Below, in pieces: positions 27,872 through 37,616 of a stretch of 64,000 bases of DNA. Under the pieces are notes generated by a model. It did not search any database. It was not told the DNA's origin and saw only the letters and a program-made list of their open reading frames with translations. Each line of letters starts with the position of its first letter. Position 1 is the first letter of the stretch. The translations under genes were made by a program, and so were the position numbers. The stretch is from Methylotenera sp. (GTDB lineage: Bacteria > Pseudomonadota > Gammaproteobacteria > Burkholderiales > Methylophilaceae), in NCBI GenBank assembly GCA_030693535.1, contig JAUYAL010000032.1:42941-106940 (forward strand). Reading direction: 5' to 3'.

Positions 27872-29806
27872 ATGAGCACACATTCTATCACCCAAGTTTT
27901 TGAAAAAGACGGCATTCTAGCAAAGCATATCGAAGGCTACAGTGCACGCACGCAGCAGTTAGAAATGGCTATAGCTATTAGTGAAGCGATTGAAAACAAT
28001 ACACAACTAGTTGCTGAAGCTGGTACGGGTACGGGCAAGACCTTTGCCTACTTAGTGCCAGCGTTACTTACTGGTGGAAAAGTCATTATTTCTACTGGAA
28101 CCAAAAATTTACAGGATCAGCTGTATAGCCGCGATTTGCCAAACATACGTGATGCATTAAAAGTACCAGTCACCGTTGCTATGCTAAAAGGCCGTGCTAA
28201 CTATGTGTGTCATTATCACTTAGAACGTGCTGAACAGGACGGTCGCTTTGGATCGCGTGAAGATGCCAAATATGTACATGTGATTAAAACTTTTGCAGAA
28301 AATACTAAAACTGGCGACAAGAGCGAGCTTAATACCGTGCCAGAAAATGCCATGATTTGGGCCAGTGTCACTTCAACTCGGGATAATTGTTTAGGCTCAG
28401 ATTGTGCCTATTATAAAGATTGCTTTGTTATGGAAGCGCGTAAGAATGCGCTTGCAGCAGATGTTGTGGTAGTGAATCATCATCTATTTTTTGCAGATGT
28501 GATGTTGCGAGATGAAGGTGTGGCTGAACTTTTACCAACGGCCAACACGGTTATTTTTGATGAAGCACATCAATTGCCAGAAGTTGCTGGCTTATTCTTT
28601 GGCGAAGATGTTTCAACCAGCCAATTGCATGAATTGGCGCTAGATTGCATCTCAGCACATTTAACGCTAGCTAAAGATTGCATTGAGCTTGGCAAGGCGA
28701 TTCCACTCCTAGAAAAAGCTGCAAAAGATTTTAGGCTCATTTTTGCCTATGAAGGTTCTCGTTTACCCGTACAAAAAGCCTTGGCTTTAAAGGGATTTGA
28801 AGAAGCCTATCAACACATGCAAAGTCAATTAAAAATTCTGGCAGCCGTTCTCGGAACTCAGGCTGCACGAGATCCAATACTTGAAAAGTGCTGGCAACGT
28901 AGTGAAGCTTTATACGATTTATTTAGCCGTTGGCAGTCTGCAGAAAATAATAATCTGGTGCGCTGGGTAGAGGTGTTCACACATTCGGTTCAGTTACATG
29001 CCACACCACTAAGTGTGGCTGAAGGTTTCGGCAAGCAACTTAATGCGCAACCTCGTGCGTGGATATTTACCTCGGCCACGCTGGCCGTTAAGAGTGATTT
29101 TAGTCACTATATAGCGCAAATGGGCCTACATGCAGCAAAAACAGGCTTTTGGGAAAGTCCTTTCAATTATCAAGAACAAGCACTTTTGTATGTGCCGCCT
29201 GACATGCCTGACCCGAACAGTCCAAGTTATACTACATGTGTGGTCGCTGCAGCGCTGCCTTTGCTACAAGCTAGTGGTGGCAGAGCTTTTGTGCTTTCCA
29301 CCAGCTTGCGTGCTATGCGTGAAATACACGCTTTATTAAAAGAAGAATTTTCTGAAAATGGTATTGAAAGCCCGTTGTTGTTGCAAGGAGAAAGTTCGCG
29401 TACCGAGCTGTTGGACCGCTTTCGTAGACTAGGTAACGCAGTGTTAGTCGGTTCACAAAGTTTTTGGGAGGGTGTAGATGTACGCGGCGAAGCCTTAAGC
29501 GTGGTGATTATCGATAAACTTCCCTTTGCACCACCAGATGACCCGGTTCTATCAGCACGCGTAGACAAATTGAACGCAGAAGGCAAAAATGCCTTTATGG
29601 AATATCAATTACCTTACTCGGTAATTACTTTAAAGCAAGGTGCTGGGCGCTTAATCCGCGATGAAAACGACAGAGGTGTATTAATGATTTGCGACCCGCG
29701 ATTGATTAGTAAATCTTATGGAAAGCGAATTTGGCAAAGCTTGCCACCATTTAAGCGTACTAGAGATGTTGTTGATGTGCAGAACTTCTTTAAATATTCA
29801 GATTAA
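27872..29806 (+). CDS. yoaA: DinG/YoaA-type Fe-S DNA helicase
   Basis: 644 residues. Superfamily II XPD-like helicase that unwinds 5' to 3'. Walker A is AEAGTGTGKTFAYLVPAL (about residue 48-65), DEAH is VIFDEAHQL near residue 230, and the Fe-S cluster Cys are spread as YVCHYH, NCLGSDCAYYKDC. C-terminal motifs GSQSFWEGVDVRGE and QGAGRLIRDENDRG (V and VI) are intact. E. coli YoaA, without an exonuclease domain and of the same length, is closer than DinG (716 residues). It helps with stalled replication forks and R-loops. Confidence 0.9.
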   Translation: MSTHSITQVFEKDGILAKHIEGYSARTQQLEMAIAISEAIENNTQLVAEAGTGTGKTFAYLVPALLTGGKVIISTGTKNLQDQLYSRDLPNIRDALKVPVTVAMLKGRANYVCHYHLERAEQDGRFGSREDAKYVHVIKTFAENTKTGDKSELNTVPENAMIWASVTSTRDNCLGSDCAYYKDCFVMEARKNALAADVVVVNHHLFFADVMLRDEGVAELLPTANTVIFDEAHQLPEVAGLFFGEDVSTSQLHELALDCISAHLTLAKDCIELGKAIPLLEKAAKDFRLIFAYEGSRLPVQKALALKGFEEAYQHMQSQLKILAAVLGTQAARDPILEKCWQRSEALYDLFSRWQSAENNNLVRWVEVFTHSVQLHATPLSVAEGFGKQLNAQPRAWIFTSATLAVKSDFSHYIAQMGLHAAKTGFWESPFNYQEQALLYVPPDMPDPNSPSYTTCVVAAALPLLQASGGRAFVLSTSLRAMREIHALLKEEFSENGIESPLLLQGESSRTELLDRFRRLGNAVLVGSQSFWEGVDVRGEALSVVIIDKLPFAPPDDPVLSARVDKLNAEGKNAFMEYQLPYSVITLKQGAGRLIRDENDRGVLMICDPRLISKSYGKRIWQSLPPFKRTRDVVDVQNFFKYSD

Positions 29807-29972
29807 TTTTAATTTATGTAAGTATTTTGCTAAACGTTACATATTAACTGCTAGGTGCGAATGAAGTTTTGATATTATTTGGTTTTTAGATGAGCGTTAT
29901 AGAAAGCTAAAGAAGCAATGCGCAATCGCATACATTTAATTCTGTAGTGATTTGCAAGATAATAGGGGCGAT

Positions 29973-30701
29973 ATGTCTGAATATTTTTTTTACAAACTGC
30001 GTAAGTGCTCAGCCATTGCATTAGGCGTTTTTTCATTATGCTTGGCAGGTGTTTCATCGGCAGAATCTGCAGGAAAAGTTGTATTTTCATCGGCGGGCGT
30101 TTTCATTCAGTCAGCTTTAGGCGCAATGAAACCAGCCGTCAAGGGCGTTGAGATCGAAACCGGAGATACCATAGAAACAGGCGCTGGGACCATACAAATG
30201 CGTATGTCAGATGATGCTTATTTTTCGTTACGACCTAATACTACCTTTCGCTTTGATGAGTATCATCGAAATGCCAATGATCCTGCGAAAGAACGTAGCT
30301 TTGTGAGTTTACTAAAAGGTGGATTGCGAAGCGTAACAGGATTAATTGGTAAAAATAGTCCTAAAAATTATAGACTTAATTCTCCAGCAGCAACACTTGG
30401 TATTCGCGGGACTGACTTTTCCGTTATATCAAATGATAAAGGTGACACATTTTCAGTTTCCTCAGGTGGTATTACCGTTTGTAATACGAGTGGCTGTGTA
30501 GACGTGAATCCTGGCCAATCAGCGTTTGCGCCCAATCAGGCGATACGACCGGCAATACTTTCTGAATTGGAGTCTTTAATGCCAAATGAGATTGAGCCAA
30601 AATTAGCTGATCCAAACATCTCAAGACCAACTGTGGTGACGCCACCTCCAGCCATGCAGCCACCAACTAACTATACACCGCCATACCAGTACTCGCCTTA
30701 A
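29973..30701 (+). CDS. FecR-domain secreted protein
   Basis: 242 residues from ATG 29973 with AGGGG upstream; a TTG at 29952 could extend it. A signal peptide (CSAIALGVFSLCLAGVSSA) is followed by a FecR domain: VEIETGDTIETGAGTIQMRMSDDAYFSLRPNTTFRF (in part), LKGGLRSVTGLIGK and AATLGIRGTDFSV. FecR-type domains occur in periplasmic proteins linked to regulation or to surface polymer assembly. A proline-rich tail (TPPPAMQPPTNYTPPYQYSP) ends it. No sigma factor or receptor neighbour is present, so it is not a classical FecR regulator. Confidence 0.85.
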   Translation: MSEYFFYKLRKCSAIALGVFSLCLAGVSSAESAGKVVFSSAGVFIQSALGAMKPAVKGVEIETGDTIETGAGTIQMRMSDDAYFSLRPNTTFRFDEYHRNANDPAKERSFVSLLKGGLRSVTGLIGKNSPKNYRLNSPAATLGIRGTDFSVISNDKGDTFSVSSGGITVCNTSGCVDVNPGQSAFAPNQAIRPAILSELESLMPNEIEPKLADPNISRPTVVTPPPAMQPPTNYTPPYQYSP

Positions 30702-30800
30702 ATAGAGATTGAGTGACTTGGTGAGTTTTTTCAATGCAAGATTTGCCTGCGGGCATGAATTGTCAATTTTTTTCATGGTGTATTACTTTTAGTAGCTTAG

Positions 30801-31211
30801 ATGATTCTTATCCCTGAAACCGAATACGAACTTACTGCGATCCGAGCTCAAGGTGCGGGTGGGCAAAATGTGAATAAGGTTTCGAGCGCGATTCATTTGA
30901 GATTTGATATTCCAGCATCTTCATTGTGTGATTGGCTAAAAGAAAGACTAATGCATTTGAAAGATAGTCGTATTACTGATGAAGGTGTTTTAGTATTAAA
31001 AGCGCAGCAGTACCGGACGCAAGAAGCGAATAAAAAAGATGCTATTAAGCGCTTGCATGAGATTGTTAATGCTGCAAACCGAGTGCAACCGATGCGTTAT
31101 GCCACGCGGCCGAGTTATGGATCTAAGCAGCGGCGATTAGAAAGTAAAACACAACGCGGACAAATTAAGCAGATGCGTGGCAAAATAGCGTCTGACAAAA
31201 ATGAGCATTAA
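30801..31211 (+). CDS. arfB: Alternative ribosome-rescue factor ArfB
   Basis: 136 residues. Peptidyl-tRNA hydrolase acting on stalled ribosomes. The GGQ motif is in RAQGAGGQNVNKVSSA (about residue 15-30), and the C-terminal tail SKQRRLESKTQRGQIKQMRGK is basic, as needed to enter the mRNA channel. Length matches E. coli ArfB (140) and not release factors. Its last 11 bp overlap the start of tsaB. Confidence 0.93.
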   Translation: MILIPETEYELTAIRAQGAGGQNVNKVSSAIHLRFDIPASSLCDWLKERLMHLKDSRITDEGVLVLKAQQYRTQEANKKDAIKRLHEIVNAANRVQPMRYATRPSYGSKQRRLESKTQRGQIKQMRGKIASDKNEH

Positions 31212-31908
31212 ATTAAACGTGAATATCCTTGCATTCGATACTTCTACCGAATACTTATCGCTCGCTCTGTTGAGGGGCGATGAAATCTTTACGTATGACC
31301 TCAATGCAGGGCAAACGCATTCGCAAATTTTATTGCCACAGATTCAAGCTTTGCTTAATGAAGCTGGACTAAACTTAAAAGATCTGCAAGGCATTGCGTT
31401 TGGCGGCGGCCCTGGCTCATTTACGGGCGTGCGAATTGCGGCAGGGGTGGCACAGGGTTTGGGCTTAGGTGCAAACTTGCCAGTAGTGAGCGTTTGTACA
31501 TTATTGGCTTTGGCAGAGGCAAGTGACGCAGATAAAGTCATCGCCTGCTTAGATGCACGCATGGGCGAGGTTTATCACGCCGTCTACGAAAGAATCGCAG
31601 GAGAGTGGCAAAAGGTAATCGAGCCAGGATTATATAAGCCTGATGCGGCCCCCGCGATATTAGGAGCAGGTTGGATTGGTGCAGGCAGTGGCTGGCAGAC
31701 CTACACAGAGCAACTAAGCGTTGTCTATGCGCAACAATTGCTGGCAGTGGAGTCTCATTTGCTACCAACGGCTAGTGCCATTCTAAGGCTAGCGCTGCCT
31801 ATTTTTCTCAATGGTGATGCAAAACCTGCAGGTGAAGCGATGCCAATTTACATTCGAAATAGAGTTGCGCTCAAAACAATAGAGCGCGAAATGGGTTTGC
31901 GTCTATGA
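31201..31908 (+). CDS. tsaB: tRNA threonylcarbamoyladenosine protein TsaB
   Basis: 235 residues. Partner of TsaD in making t6A37 in ANN-decoding tRNAs. ASKHA-fold signatures: NILAFDTSTEYLSLALL near the N-terminus and FGGGPGSFTGVRIAAGVAQGL. It overlaps arfB and rimI by a few bases, giving a coupled arfB-tsaB-rimI order, common in betaproteobacteria. Confidence 0.92.
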   Translation: MSIKLNVNILAFDTSTEYLSLALLRGDEIFTYDLNAGQTHSQILLPQIQALLNEAGLNLKDLQGIAFGGGPGSFTGVRIAAGVAQGLGLGANLPVVSVCTLLALAEASDADKVIACLDARMGEVYHAVYERIAGEWQKVIEPGLYKPDAAPAILGAGWIGAGSGWQTYTEQLSVVYAQQLLAVESHLLPTASAILRLALPIFLNGDAKPAGEAMPIYIRNRVALKTIEREMGLRL

Positions 31909-32381
31909 ATACGATGCTAAAAATGCAGTATCAATTTCGTCCCATGCTGATTGATGATTTAGATATGGTCATGATGATAGAGCCACTTATTTACCCATAT
32001 CCTTGGTCGCGCGGGAATTTTAGTGATTCATTAAACTCCGGCTATAGTGCATGGATATTGATGAGAAATGAAGCTATTATTGGCTACGCGCTAGTGATGA
32101 TGGTGCTGGATGAAGCGCATTTACTTAATTTAAGTATTGCAAAGAATTTTCAAAAGCAAGGATTAGGTCGGCTACTATTAGAATATATGATACAAATTGC
32201 TAGAAAACATCTAGCAGTCAATATGTTTTTGGAGGTGCGTTCCAGTAATGTTTCTGCTATTGCCTTGTACGAGAATATGGGCTTTAACGAAATGGCCATT
32301 CGTCGCAATTATTATCCAGCCGACCCAAAATATTTCAAGTCTGGCCGTGAAGACGCAGTTTTAATGGGGCTTGCGCTTTGA
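31905..32381 (+). CDS. rimI: Ribosomal-protein S18-alanine N-acetyltransferase
   Basis: 158 residues. GNAT acetyltransferase: acetyl-CoA loop LSIAKNFQKQGLGRLLLEYM (Q/RxxGxG/A motif) and EVRSSNVSAIALYENMGF, both typical of RimI. It acetylates the N-terminal Ala of S18. ATG overlaps the tsaB stop (ATGA). An internal Met at residue 4 could also be the start. Confidence 0.88.
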   Translation: MNTMLKMQYQFRPMLIDDLDMVMMIEPLIYPYPWSRGNFSDSLNSGYSAWILMRNEAIIGYALVMMVLDEAHLLNLSIAKNFQKQGLGRLLLEYMIQIARKHLAVNMFLEVRSSNVSAIALYENMGFNEMAIRRNYYPADPKYFKSGREDAVLMGLAL

Positions 32382-32421
32382 AGTTAAAATCCGCGAAAAT
32401 GAAATTGTTGAGATTGATGTG

Positions 32422-33003
32422 ATGATGACGCGTGAAGATATATTGCAAGAATTAGAGTTGTTGCCGTTATGGCAACTGCGCGAAGGTTTGCCATCACTGA
32501 AAATGCCACCCTTAGCGCCTACCACTTTAAATATTTCTGAAACTTTCCCCGTTGTTAAAGTGAATATGAATGAGAGTAATATTATTGAAAAAAGGGAAAC
32601 CTTAGACTCTCTAATATTTACGCATGTAGCGAGCGAAGATGGCAATTGGTTATTTGTTCTAGCCAATGCTATTTTGCAGGCAGATGAAGTGCAATTGATA
32701 CAAAATATATGCAAGGCCATGCGCATCAAAGCTAAGCCTTCTATATTGACTGTTAATACGCTAGATTTTATTCAGTCGGCGCAGCCGAAAATGATAGTTG
32801 CCATGGGTGAGAGTACTGCGCAAGCGATGTTGCAATCGGCGGAATCTTTAGTTGATTTAAGCGGTAAACTTCATCAGTTTCAGGGAGTTGCGTTAGTGAC
32901 TACCTATGATTTAGCACATTTGTTAAACAATCTGTCTGATAAAGCTAAAGCGTGGAACGATTTACGTTTTGCGATGCAAGCGCTACGGGATATTCAATTG
33001 TAA
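32422..33003 (+). CDS. Uracil-DNA-glycosylase-like protein lacking catalytic motifs
   Basis: 193 residues from ATG 32422; a TTG at 32371 would overlap rimI. The C-terminal half aligns with type 4/5 UDG proteins: QPKMIVAMGESTAQAML for 'RPKLIVALGRxAAQxLL', LHQFQGVALVTTYDLAHLL for 'VxxYHPAYLL', then DKAKAWNDLRFAMQAL. The first UDG motif (GxGPGxxED) is replaced by a diverged stretch (NWLFVLANAILQADEVQLI), and the HP of the second catalytic motif is missing. No Fe-S Cys are visible. It is therefore probably not an active glycosylase. The position after rimI is where related bacteria carry UDG. Confidence 0.65.
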   Translation: MMTREDILQELELLPLWQLREGLPSLKMPPLAPTTLNISETFPVVKVNMNESNIIEKRETLDSLIFTHVASEDGNWLFVLANAILQADEVQLIQNICKAMRIKAKPSILTVNTLDFIQSAQPKMIVAMGESTAQAMLQSAESLVDLSGKLHQFQGVALVTTYDLAHLLNNLSDKAKAWNDLRFAMQALRDIQL

Positions 33004-33124
33004 ACTATTGAAATTTGAGAGATAGGCCCCATGAATACGGTTATACTTTGTGCGTGATTTGATACGTGATTTAGTATTAGTATAGTAATAAAGTTATCAA
33101 TAGATTGATACATAAGGAATGAAA

Positions 33125-33724
33125 ATGCAAAAAATTTACATAAAACTCCTAGCCGCCTTGCTAATATTAAATTTGACGGGTTGTGGCTACAATAGCTTTC
33201 AATCGCTAGATGAGGAATCAAAAGCCAGTTGGTCAGAGGTGTTGAATCAATATCAACGCCGTGCAGATTTGGTGCCTAATTTAGTTAATGTAGTGAAAGG
33301 CTACGCGGAGCATGAAAAAGAAGTCCTCACGCAAGTAGCTGATGCCAGATCAAGAGTCGGTAGCATGCAAGTCACGACTGAAGTGTTAAATGATCCTGAA
33401 GCTTTTGCGAAATTTCAAGCCGCTCAAGGTCAGATGACTTCTGCACTATCACGTTTGATGGCTATTTCAGAAAACTACCCTAATTTAAAAGCCGACCAAG
33501 GGTTTAGAGATTTGCAAGCGCAGCTTGAAGGCACTGAAAATCGCATCGCCGTGGCACGCAATCGTTATATTGAAACGATTAAAGGTTACAACGTTGCCGT
33601 GCGTTCATTTCCACAAAACTTAACTGCCATGATGTTTGGGTATAAAACTAAACCTTCATTTACAGTGGAAAATGAAAAAGCTATCTCAGTAGCACCTGCA
33701 ATTGATTTTGGTGACAAGAAATAA
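33125..33724 (+). CDS. lemA: LemA-family lipoprotein
   Basis: 199 residues from ATG 33125, placed by AAGGA six bases upstream. Signal peptide with lipobox, LNLTGC, then the LemA domain: VLNQYQRRADLVPNLVNVVKGYAEHEKEV (in part), GTENRIAVARNRYIETIKGYN and FPQNLTAMMFGYKTKPSF. Helical membrane-associated protein of unknown role. It heads a group with two TPM-domain proteins, the usual LemA neighbourhood. Confidence 0.9.
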   Translation: MQKIYIKLLAALLILNLTGCGYNSFQSLDEESKASWSEVLNQYQRRADLVPNLVNVVKGYAEHEKEVLTQVADARSRVGSMQVTTEVLNDPEAFAKFQAAQGQMTSALSRLMAISENYPNLKADQGFRDLQAQLEGTENRIAVARNRYIETIKGYNVAVRSFPQNLTAMMFGYKTKPSFTVENEKAISVAPAIDFGDKK

Positions 33725-33764
33725 CGCTAAATTTAACAATATTGATTATACAATCTGCGGTAAA

Positions 33765-34622
33765 GTGATTTCTAAACTAAAAGCGAGTTTGCTCGCACTT
33801 TTTTCGATGATGTTATTCGCATCGTTTAACGTGCAGGCAGAGCTCGTTACAATCCCTATTCTCAAAACACGTGTGACTGATTTAACGCAGAGCCTCACAC
33901 CAGATCAACAAAGTCAGCTTGAAGCTAAACTCGTGGCTTTTGAGCGTGAAAAAGGTAGCCAAATTGCGGTACTAATCGTGCCTACAACTCAGCCTGAAGA
34001 CATTGCACAATATAGCATTAGAGTAACGGATGTCTGGAAGTTAGGCCGTGCTAAGCAAGACGACGGCATTCTGATTATTGTTGCCAAAAATGACCGAAAA
34101 ATGCGCATTGAGGTAGGTTATGGCTTAGAGGGAGCAATTCCAGATTTAACCGCAAAGCGTATTGTTAGCGAGATTATGGCGCCAAGCTTTAAAAAGGGGG
34201 ATTTTTATGGAGGCATCAATAATGCCGCGGATAAGCTGATTGGTTTAGTCTCAGGAGAGCAATTACCAGCACCCGAGAAGATATCGTTTAGTGGTAAAAA
34301 CTTTGAAAATATGTTGCCACTACTACTGTTTGGTGGATTGATAGTGGGTGGCATTTTGCGCGCAATGTTTGGCAATTTTTTTGGTGGTGCTCTTACTGGA
34401 GGTGCCATTGGCACACTTGCTTGGGTGCTAGGTGGCGGAATATTAGCAGCGGTGTTGTTTGGCATAGTCGCATTTTTTATAACGCTTATCGGCCCGTCTG
34501 GCTTAGGCCAAATGGGTGGTGGTTTTGGTGGCGGATATGGCGGCGGTAGCGCTGGCGGTCATGATCCGTTTTCAGGTGGTGGCGGTGGTTTTGGCGGCGG
34601 TGGCGCATCAGGAGATTGGTAA
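33765..34622 (+). CDS. TPM-domain membrane protein (YgcG-like)
   Basis: 285 residues from GTG 33765; the open frame extends to 33702, overlapping lemA. A signal peptide (LKASLLALFSMMLFASFNVQA) precedes a TPM domain (LTPDQQSQLEAKLVAFEREKG ... GSQIAVLIVPTT ... VGYGLEGAIPD). A membrane segment follows (LPLLLFGGLIVGGILRAMFG and WVLGGGILAAVLFGIVAF). The tail is Gly-rich (GGGFGGGYGGGSAGG, GGGGGFGGGGASGDW). This is the YgcG/DUF2207-adjacent TPM family, usually paired with LemA. Confidence 0.88.
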   Translation: MISKLKASLLALFSMMLFASFNVQAELVTIPILKTRVTDLTQSLTPDQQSQLEAKLVAFEREKGSQIAVLIVPTTQPEDIAQYSIRVTDVWKLGRAKQDDGILIIVAKNDRKMRIEVGYGLEGAIPDLTAKRIVSEIMAPSFKKGDFYGGINNAADKLIGLVSGEQLPAPEKISFSGKNFENMLPLLLFGGLIVGGILRAMFGNFFGGALTGGAIGTLAWVLGGGILAAVLFGIVAFFITLIGPSGLGQMGGGFGGGYGGGSAGGHDPFSGGGGGFGGGGASGDW

Positions 34623-35140
34623 TGTCACTTAAGCTTATTAAACGTCTTTTTAGACACTTATTCATTTGGCCAGGTGCGGTCAGGCGGCATTTTTCTAACG
34701 ATGCCATGCGTCGCATAGAAGCCGCAATTGCAGTCAGTGAAATTACCCATCTAGGTGAAATTTGTTTTGTAATAGAAACAAATCTGCATGTGTTTGATAT
34801 TTTTAGAAAAAAATCAGGTAAAAAACGCGCGATTGAGGTTTTTTCACAGCTCCATGTATGGGATACCGCGCAAAATAATGGCGTGTTGATTTATTTGCTA
34901 TTAGCAGACCATGATTTTGAAATTTTGGCAGATCGCGGTATTCATCAGCATGTGGGCAATTCAGGTTGGGAGGCAATCTGCCAGCACATGGAGGCGATGT
35001 TTAGACAAGGTCAGTTTGAATCTGGTGTTCTTTATGGTATTGCACAAATTAGTCAGCAACTTGCAAAACACTATTCAGTTGAGGGTTTAGGTGTAGGTGG
35101 AAATGTTAATGAGCTTAAAAATACGCCTATTATTCTATAG
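34622..35140 (+). CDS. TPM-domain protein (second, no Gly-rich tail)
   Basis: 172 residues from ATG 34622, overlapping the upstream TAA by one base. The TPM domain is divergent: FSNDAMRRIEAAIAVSEITH at the start, HLGEICFVIETN, VWDTAQNNGVLIYLLLADHDFEILADRGIHQHV (in part). It has no signal peptide or membrane segment, so it is presumably cytoplasmic or held by its partners. LemA-TPM-TPM is a recurrent trio, often with an unknown role in envelope stress. Confidence 0.8.
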   Translation: MSLKLIKRLFRHLFIWPGAVRRHFSNDAMRRIEAAIAVSEITHLGEICFVIETNLHVFDIFRKKSGKKRAIEVFSQLHVWDTAQNNGVLIYLLLADHDFEILADRGIHQHVGNSGWEAICQHMEAMFRQGQFESGVLYGIAQISQQLAKHYSVEGLGVGGNVNELKNTPIIL

Positions 35141-35756
35141 CTTAGTATTGGTATTGAGTGTATTCAATGTTGAAGCTGCAGTGACTGATATCTCTCGTAT
35201 ATACAACGAAATACCAAGTTTAAATGGTTTTGAAATATGCTCTGGTGGTGGATGTGCTGAAATATGGCATGTAAAAATAAGTAATGAAGAATGGCAACAA
35301 GTCGCAGGTATATTCGCAAGCACCGAGGCCAATGTCATTAGCCAGCAGGAAAAAGCGGCGCAAGAGCGAGATCGTATTGCCCAAGCTGTAGGAGTGTTGG
35401 AAACTATCGTGGGTGATAAAACAGGCACCGCGACAGATCGTGCAGGCACTTTTGATAACTCGAATTTTTCAGGGCAATTAGATTGCAATGATGAAGCGAT
35501 TAACACTACTAACTATATACGTTTAATGCGGCAAACTGGCCTAATTCAGTGGCATGAAGTAGAAGATATGCGCACACGCAATTTCTTTTTTTCGGGTTGG
35601 CCGCATACCACTGCAGTGATTCATGAAATTGCTAATGGTCAGCGCTATGCAGTGGATAGCTGGTTTTATGATAACGGCTTGCCAGCGACTATTGTGCCAT
35701 TTTCGGTATGGAAATCTGGATACATTCCAGAAGACAGTCCTTTAGCCGACAATTAA
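35103..35756 (+). CDS. Secreted protein with a possible Cys-His-Asp triad
   Basis: 217 residues with a signal peptide (SLKIRLLFYSLVLVLSVFNVEA). No named family was recognised. Three features recall transglutaminase-like Cys proteases: LDCNDEAINTTNYIRLM (Cys), HTTAVIHEIANG (His) and RYAVDSWFYDNG (Asp). The start overlaps the end of the TPM gene by 38 bp, so it belongs to the LemA/TPM operon. An ATG at 35112 is an alternative start. The enzymatic idea rests on pattern alone. Confidence 0.6.
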   Translation: MLMSLKIRLLFYSLVLVLSVFNVEAAVTDISRIYNEIPSLNGFEICSGGGCAEIWHVKISNEEWQQVAGIFASTEANVISQQEKAAQERDRIAQAVGVLETIVGDKTGTATDRAGTFDNSNFSGQLDCNDEAINTTNYIRLMRQTGLIQWHEVEDMRTRNFFFSGWPHTTAVIHEIANGQRYAVDSWFYDNGLPATIVPFSVWKSGYIPEDSPLADN

Positions 35757-35888
35757 TCAAATCTCATTCGATTGAGATACACCTTGGTGTACAGCAGTTT
35801 CTACAATACACATAATAACTAATGCTGACTAAATTACTGATTATATGTAAAATTCGGTCTTTGATTTTTGCATAAATTTGAAACCATC

Positions 35889-37610
35889 ATGCGCGCCTCA
35901 CAATTTTTCTTTAATACACAAAAAGAAGCACCAAACGATGCAGAACTGCAAAGCCATATATTAATGGTTAGAGCGGGGTTAATTAAACGTTTGGGTTCTG
36001 GTCTTTATAGTTGGATGCCCTTAGGTTTACGAGTGTTGCGTAAAGTTGAAGCGATTGTCCGTGATGAAATGAATAAAGCTGGCGCGCTAGAGCTATTAAT
36101 GCCCGCAGTGCAGCCAAGAGAACTTTGGGATGAAACAGGTCGTTGGGCTGTATTTGGCCCACAAATGCTTAAAATTACAGATAGGCATGCTCGTGAGTTT
36201 TGCTTCGGGCCGACACACGAAGAAGTCATTACTGATATCGCTCGTGCTGAAATTCGTAGCTACAAGCAGCTGCCACTTAATTTTTATCAAATCCAAACTA
36301 AGTTCCGTGATGAAATTCGTCCACGTTTTGGCGTCATGCGTGCTCGTGAGTTTATGATGAAAGATGCTTATTCATTTCATACCGATTTCGCGTCTTTAGA
36401 AACTACATATCAAACGATGTACCAAGCTTATAGCAATGTATTTAATCGATTGGGTCTTAAGTTTCGTGCAGTAAAAGCCGATACAGGTGCTATAGGTGGT
36501 GATGGTTCTCATGAGTTTCATGTGCTGGCTGATTCTGGTGAAGATGGTTTGGCTTACTGTGATACCTCAGATTATGCGGCAAATGTGGAGTTAGCGGAAG
36601 CTGTAGTATTAGAAATTCGCAGTGCGCCGACTGCACGCATGCAAGAGGTTGAAACGCCTAAACAAACTGCTTGTGAGGATGTGGCGAAGTTGTTAAATAT
36701 AGGTGTGGAACGCACCGTGAAAGCGATTGCACTTATTGTTATTAATGCCAGTGGTGTTAGCCAGTTTTATCTGGCTTTATTGCGCGGCGACCACAACCTA
36801 AATGAAGTCAAGTTTGCTAAATTAGCTGGCATGGCAGATTTCCGTTTGGCCTCGGAAGAAGAAATCCGTGCACACTTAAGTTGTCCGCCAGGCTTTATTG
36901 GCCCTGTTAGTGTTGCTGAGAACGTTACTGTGATTGCCGATAAAACCGTTGCTGTGATGAGTGATTTTGTGTGTGGTGCAAATAAACCAAAATATCATTT
37001 AAGTGGTGTGAATTTCGGCCGCGACTTACCAGAGCCAAGTTTGGTGGCAGATATTCGGAATGTAGTTGAAGGGGATGCAAGTCCTGATGGTAAGGGTACG
37101 CTCTCGCTTTGTCGTGGCATTGAAGTTGGACATATATTCCAACTGCGGACCAAGTATTCGGAGGCCATGAATGCGACCTATCTAGATGAAAATGGTCAAA
37201 CACAAGTGATGGAAATGGGTTGTTATGGCATTGGTGTTTCACGTATCGTAGGTGCTGCTATCGAACAAGGCAATGATGCTCGCGGCATTATTTTTCCTGA
37301 GAGCATGGCACCTTTTTCGGTGGTTGTCTGTCCAATTGGCTATGATAAGTCAGAATCTGTTTTATTGGCGGCTGATAAAATATATGCTGACTTAAATGCT
37401 GCAGGTATTGAGGCTTTGCTTGATGATAGAGGTGAGCGACCAGGCGTGATGTTTGCTGAAGCTGATTTAATGGGATTGCCTCATCGTTTGGTGATTGGTG
37501 AACGTGGTTTGTCAGAGGGTATAGTTGAATACAAAGGTAGGACTGATGCGGAAGCACAGTCAGTTTCACTAGAAAAAATAGTTGAATTTATGCAAAAAGT
37601 AGCCATATAA
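35889..37610 (+). CDS. proS: Prolyl-tRNA synthetase (bacterial type)
   Basis: 573 residues from ATG 35889 ([17 protein letters not shown]); a TTG at 35868 would add seven residues. Class II synthetase with motifs [17 protein letters not shown] (motif 1 region), [40 protein letters not shown] (motif 2, in part) and [17 protein letters not shown] (motif 3). The bacterial editing (INS) domain lies between motifs 2 and 3 (about 220-400). The C-terminal anticodon-binding domain holds [20 protein letters not shown]. Confidence 0.97.
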   Translation: MRASQFFFNTQKEAPNDAELQSHILMVRAGLIKRLGSGLYSWMPLGLRVLRKVEAIVRDEMNKAGALELLMPAVQPRELWDETGRWAVFGPQMLKITDRHAREFCFGPTHEEVITDIARAEIRSYKQLPLNFYQIQTKFRDEIRPRFGVMRAREFMMKDAYSFHTDFASLETTYQTMYQAYSNVFNRLGLKFRAVKADTGAIGGDGSHEFHVLADSGEDGLAYCDTSDYAANVELAEAVVLEIRSAPTARMQEVETPKQTACEDVAKLLNIGVERTVKAIALIVINASGVSQFYLALLRGDHNLNEVKFAKLAGMADFRLASEEEIRAHLSCPPGFIGPVSVAENVTVIADKTVAVMSDFVCGANKPKYHLSGVNFGRDLPEPSLVADIRNVVEGDASPDGKGTLSLCRGIEVGHIFQLRTKYSEAMNATYLDENGQTQVMEMGCYGIGVSRIVGAAIEQGNDARGIIFPESMAPFSVVVCPIGYDKSESVLLAADKIYADLNAAGIEALLDDRGERPGVMFAEADLMGLPHRLVIGERGLSEGIVEYKGRTDAEAQSVSLEKIVEFMQKVAI

Positions 37611-37616
37611 TTAAAA

